Positions 61,701-64,000 of a stretch of DNA of 64,000 nt are shown piece after piece (position 1 is the stretch's first letter; the number at the start of each line of letters is the position of its first letter). This stretch comes from Niveibacterium umoris (GTDB lineage: Bacteria > Pseudomonadota > Gammaproteobacteria > Burkholderiales > Rhodocyclaceae). Under the pieces are notes generated by a model. It ran no database searches. It was not told where the DNA came from and was given only the letters and a program-made list of their open reading frames with translations. The stretch spans positions 2,387,392 through 2,451,391 of the forward strand of contig NZ_JACIET010000001.1 in assembly GCF_014197015.1 (NCBI RefSeq). The letters are read 5' to 3'. The position numbers and the translations under genes were made by a program.

Positions 61701-62137
61701 TGCGCCATGATCGCCGCTTCGATGGCAAAGAAGATGAAGGTGAAGCTGGCGTAGATCAGCGAGGTGATCGTGGAGCCGAGATAGCCAAAGCCCGCACCAC
61801 GCGCCAGCAGATCCATGTCGAGCCCGTGGCGCGCAGCGCGATACGCAATCGGCAGACCGGTGAGGAAGATCACCAGGCTGACCACGGCGATCGCCCACAT
61901 TGCGTTGGTGAAGCCGTAGCTCAGGGTGATGGCTGCACCAATCGCCTCCAGTGCAAGGAAGGACACTGCACCAAAAGCGGTATTCGCGACCCGGAACTCG
62001 CTCCATTTTCGGAAACTGCGCGGCGTGAATCGCAGCGCGTAGTCCTCCAGCGTTTCGTCCGACACCCAGCGGTTGTAGTCCCGCCGCACCTTCATGATGC
62101 GCTGTACCGGCTGCGCTTTGGCGACTTCCTGGTCCAC
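58769..62137 (-). CDS. NCS1-type transporter fused to hybrid histidine kinase
   Basis: The protein is 1122 residues. Residues 20-500 are a purine-cytosine-permease-like (NCS1) transporter with about 12 membrane segments (SYGFTNAMWAIAVVSLVIF, LINTNAY-like QLKINITNAYAGSLAWSNFFARL). About 505-545 is a Cys-rich element (CAIC...HCP...CSLCC...CGDRC), likely zinc-binding. Two further membrane segments follow, then a coiled coil, HisKA with GMSHEMRAPLNS (H689) and HATPase_c (LLGNAVKF, DTGVGI, GTGLGL). The receiver has D972 in LLLLDIS. The C-terminal tail of about 80 residues may be Hpt-like but no clear phospho-His is seen. GTG 62137 is chosen for its GAGGGA ribosome site. The transporter domain probably senses or imports a nitrogenous compound, and the kinase signals to the overlapping LuxR regulator (inference). 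Confidence 0.9.
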   Translation of the reverse strand: MDQEVAKAQPVQRIMKVRRDYNRWVSDETLEDYALRFTPRSFRKWSEFRVANTAFGAVSFLALEAIGAAITLSYGFTNAMWAIAVVSLVIFLTGLPIAYRAARHGLDMDLLARGAGFGYLGSTITSLIYASFTFIFFAIEAAIMAQAFELWFGMPRGVGYLLSALIVVPLVTHGVTLISRLQIWTQPVWLLLLVLPFIAVAIKNPEAFVAFSSLNGSSAGSDEFSWAAFGAAATVAASLIAQIGEQVDFLRFMPEPTPGRKLRWWLAVIVAGPGWILMGAAKMVGGAFLAFLVLQHEMPLSRALEPMQMYLIGFREVVGDHGGAIFLAGVFVIVSQLKINITNAYAGSLAWSNFFARLTHSHPGRVVWLAFNVLIAVLLMVMGVFEAIEQVLGLYAHLAVAWVGAVVADLVISKPLGLSPRTIEFRRAYLYDINPSGFGAMVIASVLSVAVYVGLFGEGLRPASTGIALLVSLLAAPLISLLTRQRYTIARTPVDFGPRHRVMRCAICRNKFESDDMAHCPAYGGSICSLCCTLDARCGDRCKTGARVHEQLADLLAGWLPHRVSLPMARRVGQFALVLGGMVCVFGAMLWLLYAQELLHPGGPVSADLAPLFWKVFAGIFLLTAVAAWWLVLANESRVVAQEESDRQNQLLQREIDAHRQTDAALQKAKEVAESGNLAKSRFVTGMSHEMRAPLNSILGYSQVLLRQQALAGGLRDAVSTIHRSGEHLASLVDGLLDLSRIEAGKLRLEQEGLYLEEFFTEIVKMFRPLAESSGLSFHYEARGHLPQRVHADPKRLRQILINLLGNAVKFTEHGQVCLRVRYRREIAHIEVIDTGVGIDAAEHERIFQPFERGAGRVGAEGTGLGLTITRLLVELMGGDIQLYSRRGEGSRFVVRLYLPTLPSVEVSALAAPVSGYLGRRQQVLIVDDEAAHRGVLRAMLQPLGFLIEEVDSGAACLAVLAERTPDLLLLDISLRDTTGWVICRQLREAGHSTLAIVMVSANAHDNTEQARAQSGCNGFVTKPVAEADLLEQVRSALGIEWLHAAPAAAPRIVPPGPDVLRELLALAAGGYPRALRARLEELGDDSPDLAPWAARSLALIGTDDAALTATLSQTLQDHAFS

Positions 62138-62406
62138 CCGTAATCCCTCTGAAACGCGCGCGTCGACGCCAATGTTCACGCCGGACGCACGCAAGCGGCG
62201 TGCCCGATTGCGTGCAGTGTGTGGCGCCGATTCTGGTGTGCGCAGTGCGTATGCGCAGTACGTCAAATGACTTATTTCGCGTCTCCGCCCCTGATCCCAA
62301 AGTGCGTTCCAACAACGCAGCACATCACGACCGCCGCGGCGGCCAGTGCGGAACAAGAAACCCGGCTGCGTTGCTTTGAAGCCCGCGTTCATCAGGAGAG
62401 ACCATC

Positions 62407-63666
62407 ATGCGTGACCACGCTTCGCCCAAGCCCCGATCCACCCTTCGTCGCCATCTCATGCAGGGCATCGTCGCCCTGCCGCTGATTGGTCTGTCTGCCG
62501 TAGGCCAAGCCGCGCCGCCGGCCACCGCAGTGGTGAACACGACCAAGCTGGCCGTAACCGATACCGAAGTCACCGTCGGCCAGCTTCACTCGGCCACCGG
62601 CACCATGGCGATCTCGGAGACCGGCTCTATCCAGGCCGAACAACTGGCGATCGACCAGATCAACGCGATGGGCGGCGTGCTCGGCCGCAAGATCAAAGTG
62701 ATCAAGGAAGACGGCGCCTCTGACTGGCCGACCTTCGCCGAAAAGTCAAAGAAGCTGCTGATCAACGACCGCGTCGCAGCAGTGTTCGGCTGCTGGACAT
62801 CGGCCTCGCGCAAGGCGGTGCTGCCGATCTTCGAGAAGGAAAACGGGATGCTCTACTACCCCACCTTCTACGAGGGCCTCGAGCAATCCAAGAACGTGAT
62901 CTACACCGGCCAGGAAGCGACCCAGCAGATTCTCTGGGGCCTCGACTGGGTGTCGAAGGAGAAGAAGGCCAAGACCTACTTCCTCGTCGGCTCTGATTAC
63001 ATCTGGCCGCGCACCTCGATGAAGATCGCGCGCAAGCACATCGAGGGCCACCTCGCCGGCAGCAAGGTCGTGGGTGAGGAGTACTACCCGCTCGGTCACA
63101 CCCAGTTCAACTCGCTGATCAACAAGATCAAGGCGGCCAAGCCGGATGTCATCTTCATCGCGGTGGTGGGTGGCTCGAACGTGTCCTTCTACAAGCAGCT
63201 CAAGGCTGCCGGTGTGACGGCCGCGAAGCAGACGCTGCTGACGATCTCGGTCACCGAAGACGAAGTGCTGGGTATCGGTGGCGAGAACATGGCCGGCTTC
63301 TACGCCTCGATGAAGTACTTCCAGTCGCTCGACAACGCCAACAACAAGGCCTTCGTGCAGGCCTTCAAGGCCAAGTACGGCGCCAAGGCGGTGATTGGCG
63401 ATGTGACGCAGGCGGCCTACCTGGGCCCGTGGTTGTGGAAGGCAACCGTCGAGAAAGCGGGCAGCTTCGATGTCGACAAGGTCGCGGCAGCGTCGAAGGA
63501 CATCGAGTTCAAGGGCGCGCCTGAAGGCTACGTGAAGATCCACGCCAACCATCACCTGTGGAGCAAGACACGTATCGGCCAGGCCCAGGCTGACGGCCAG
63601 TTCAAGGTGGTCGCCGAGTCGCCGGACCTGATCGAGCCGAATCCTTTCCCCAAGGGTTACCAGTAA
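62407..63666 (+). CDS. urtA: urea ABC transporter substrate-binding protein
   Basis: This 419-residue protein has a long basic N-terminal signal (TLRRHLMQGIVALPLIG, possibly Tat type). The mature part carries VTVGQLHSATGTMAISETGSIQAEQLAIDQINAMGGVLG, AVFGCWTSASRKAVLPIFEKENGMLYYPTFYEGLEQSKNVIYTG and YFLVGSDYIWPRTSMKIA. The WTSASRKAVLP and YPTFYEGLE blocks distinguish UrtA from other Liv-type binding proteins. ATG 62407 has GGAGAG upstream. It delivers urea (or a short amide) to the UrtBCDE transporter. It is divergent from the transporter-kinase gene and followed by urtB with an intercistronic hairpin. Confidence 0.95.
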   Translation: MRDHASPKPRSTLRRHLMQGIVALPLIGLSAVGQAAPPATAVVNTTKLAVTDTEVTVGQLHSATGTMAISETGSIQAEQLAIDQINAMGGVLGRKIKVIKEDGASDWPTFAEKSKKLLINDRVAAVFGCWTSASRKAVLPIFEKENGMLYYPTFYEGLEQSKNVIYTGQEATQQILWGLDWVSKEKKAKTYFLVGSDYIWPRTSMKIARKHIEGHLAGSKVVGEEYYPLGHTQFNSLINKIKAAKPDVIFIAVVGGSNVSFYKQLKAAGVTAAKQTLLTISVTEDEVLGIGGENMAGFYASMKYFQSLDNANNKAFVQAFKAKYGAKAVIGDVTQAAYLGPWLWKATVEKAGSFDVDKVAAASKDIEFKGAPEGYVKIHANHHLWSKTRIGQAQADGQFKVVAESPDLIEPNPFPKGYQ

Positions 63667-63675
63667 CAGCCTGAC

Positions 63676-63709
63676 CCGTCACCCCGGCCCACGCGGCTCG
63701 GGGTGACGG
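63676..63709 (+). promoter_or_regulatory. intercistronic hairpin urtA-urtB
   Basis: CCGTCACCCCG (63676-63686) and CGGGGTGACGG (63699-63709) are perfect 11-bp arms around 12 bases, starting ten bases after the urtA stop. No T-run follows. It probably sets the binding-protein to permease ratio. Confidence 0.6.
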
Positions 63710-63762
63710 CCGCCTCGCGGTAACGCAAACGCACTTCACTCTGTACTTGGGAGGTAAGCACC

Positions 63763-64000
63763 ATGGCATTCGCCGACATGCTCAACATCGGAATGATGCA
63801 AGGCTTCGCAGGGCTTAGCCTGTTCGCGGTGCTACTGCTGATGGGCCTTGGCCTGGCGATCATCTTCGGCCAGATGGGGGTGATCAACATGGCGCATGGC
63901 GAGTTCATGACGCTGGGCGCCTACACCATCTTCCTGTTCTCCTCGCTCTCCGAGAGCTTCTTCCCCCAATTCACACAAACGTATTTTCTGGTCGCCATCG
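63763..64000 (+). CDS. urtB: urea ABC transporter permease UrtB, N-terminal part
   Basis: An excellent GGAGGT ribosome site precedes ATG 63763. The 79 visible residues (MAFADMLNIGMMQGFAGLSL, then a hydrophobic segment and GQMGVINMAHGEFMTLGAYT) match the LivH/UrtB permease N-terminus. The block GLAIIFGQMGVINMAHGE is the conserved first cytoplasmic/membrane motif. The gene runs off the window. Confidence 0.93.
   Translation, partial: MAFADMLNIGMMQGFAGLSLFAVLLLMGLGLAIIFGQMGVINMAHGEFMTLGAYTIFLFSSLSESFFPQFTQTYFLVAI

Overview
The window looks like a chromosome segment of a GC-rich, Gram-negative betaproteobacterium. The signs are a porin ending in Phe, lipoboxes, a UbiH-type hydroxylase next to dsbC, NADH-azoreductase, pirin and an Urt urea transporter. 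A Rhodocyclales-like host is my best guess and is inference only. I saw no tRNA, rRNA, CRISPR array, transposase or prophage gene. Genes are dense, often with 4-base ATGA/GTGA overlaps.

1-8.6 kb is a surface-polysaccharide region. On the minus strand rmd, gmd and two GT4 glycosyltransferases form an operon that should make and polymerise GDP-D-rhamnose. Converging on it is a 1130-residue protein with two GT4 domains and a C-terminal methyltransferase. A related methyltransferase is transcribed the other way and is cut by the window edge.

8.8-18.2 kb is mostly housekeeping and accessory: pirin, azoreductase, a small-molecule binding protein, a LysR regulator, a secreted GH13 amylase, a UbiH-family hydroxylase, DsbC and an orphan histidine kinase.

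19-31.7 kb is a sugar-sensing block. It has a 1144-residue unclassified glycosidase/phosphorylase-like protein, a DUF4380 mutarotase-like protein, a sugar isomerase and a chemoreceptor. It also has two unusual signalling proteins placed tail to tail. Each starts directly with a LacI-type sugar-binding fold without a DNA-binding domain; one ends in GGDEF and the other in a histidine kinase.

32-56.6 kb reads as a beta-1,3-glucan (laminarin/curdlan-like) utilisation locus. It carries a glucan-binding lipoprotein, GH17, GH16 and GH81 enzymes, an ExoP-domain lipoprotein and a giant GH94-related protein (possible beta-1,3-oligoglucan phosphorylase). It also has a porin, a complete CUT1 sugar ABC transporter, a GH1 beta-glucosidase and two LacI regulators. 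Near-identical 14-bp palindromes (consensus TGAAAGCGCTTTCA) lie upstream of at least five of these transcription units. Two more sites lie in the 22.6-22.8 kb intergenic region, which ties the 19-24 kb genes to the same regulon.

56.6-57.9 kb holds no convincing gene but has strong inverted repeats, one shared with 18.6 kb. 57.9-64 kb is a nitrogen/urea module: a LuxR-type response regulator, an NCS1 transporter-histidine kinase-receiver fusion, urtA and the start of urtB.
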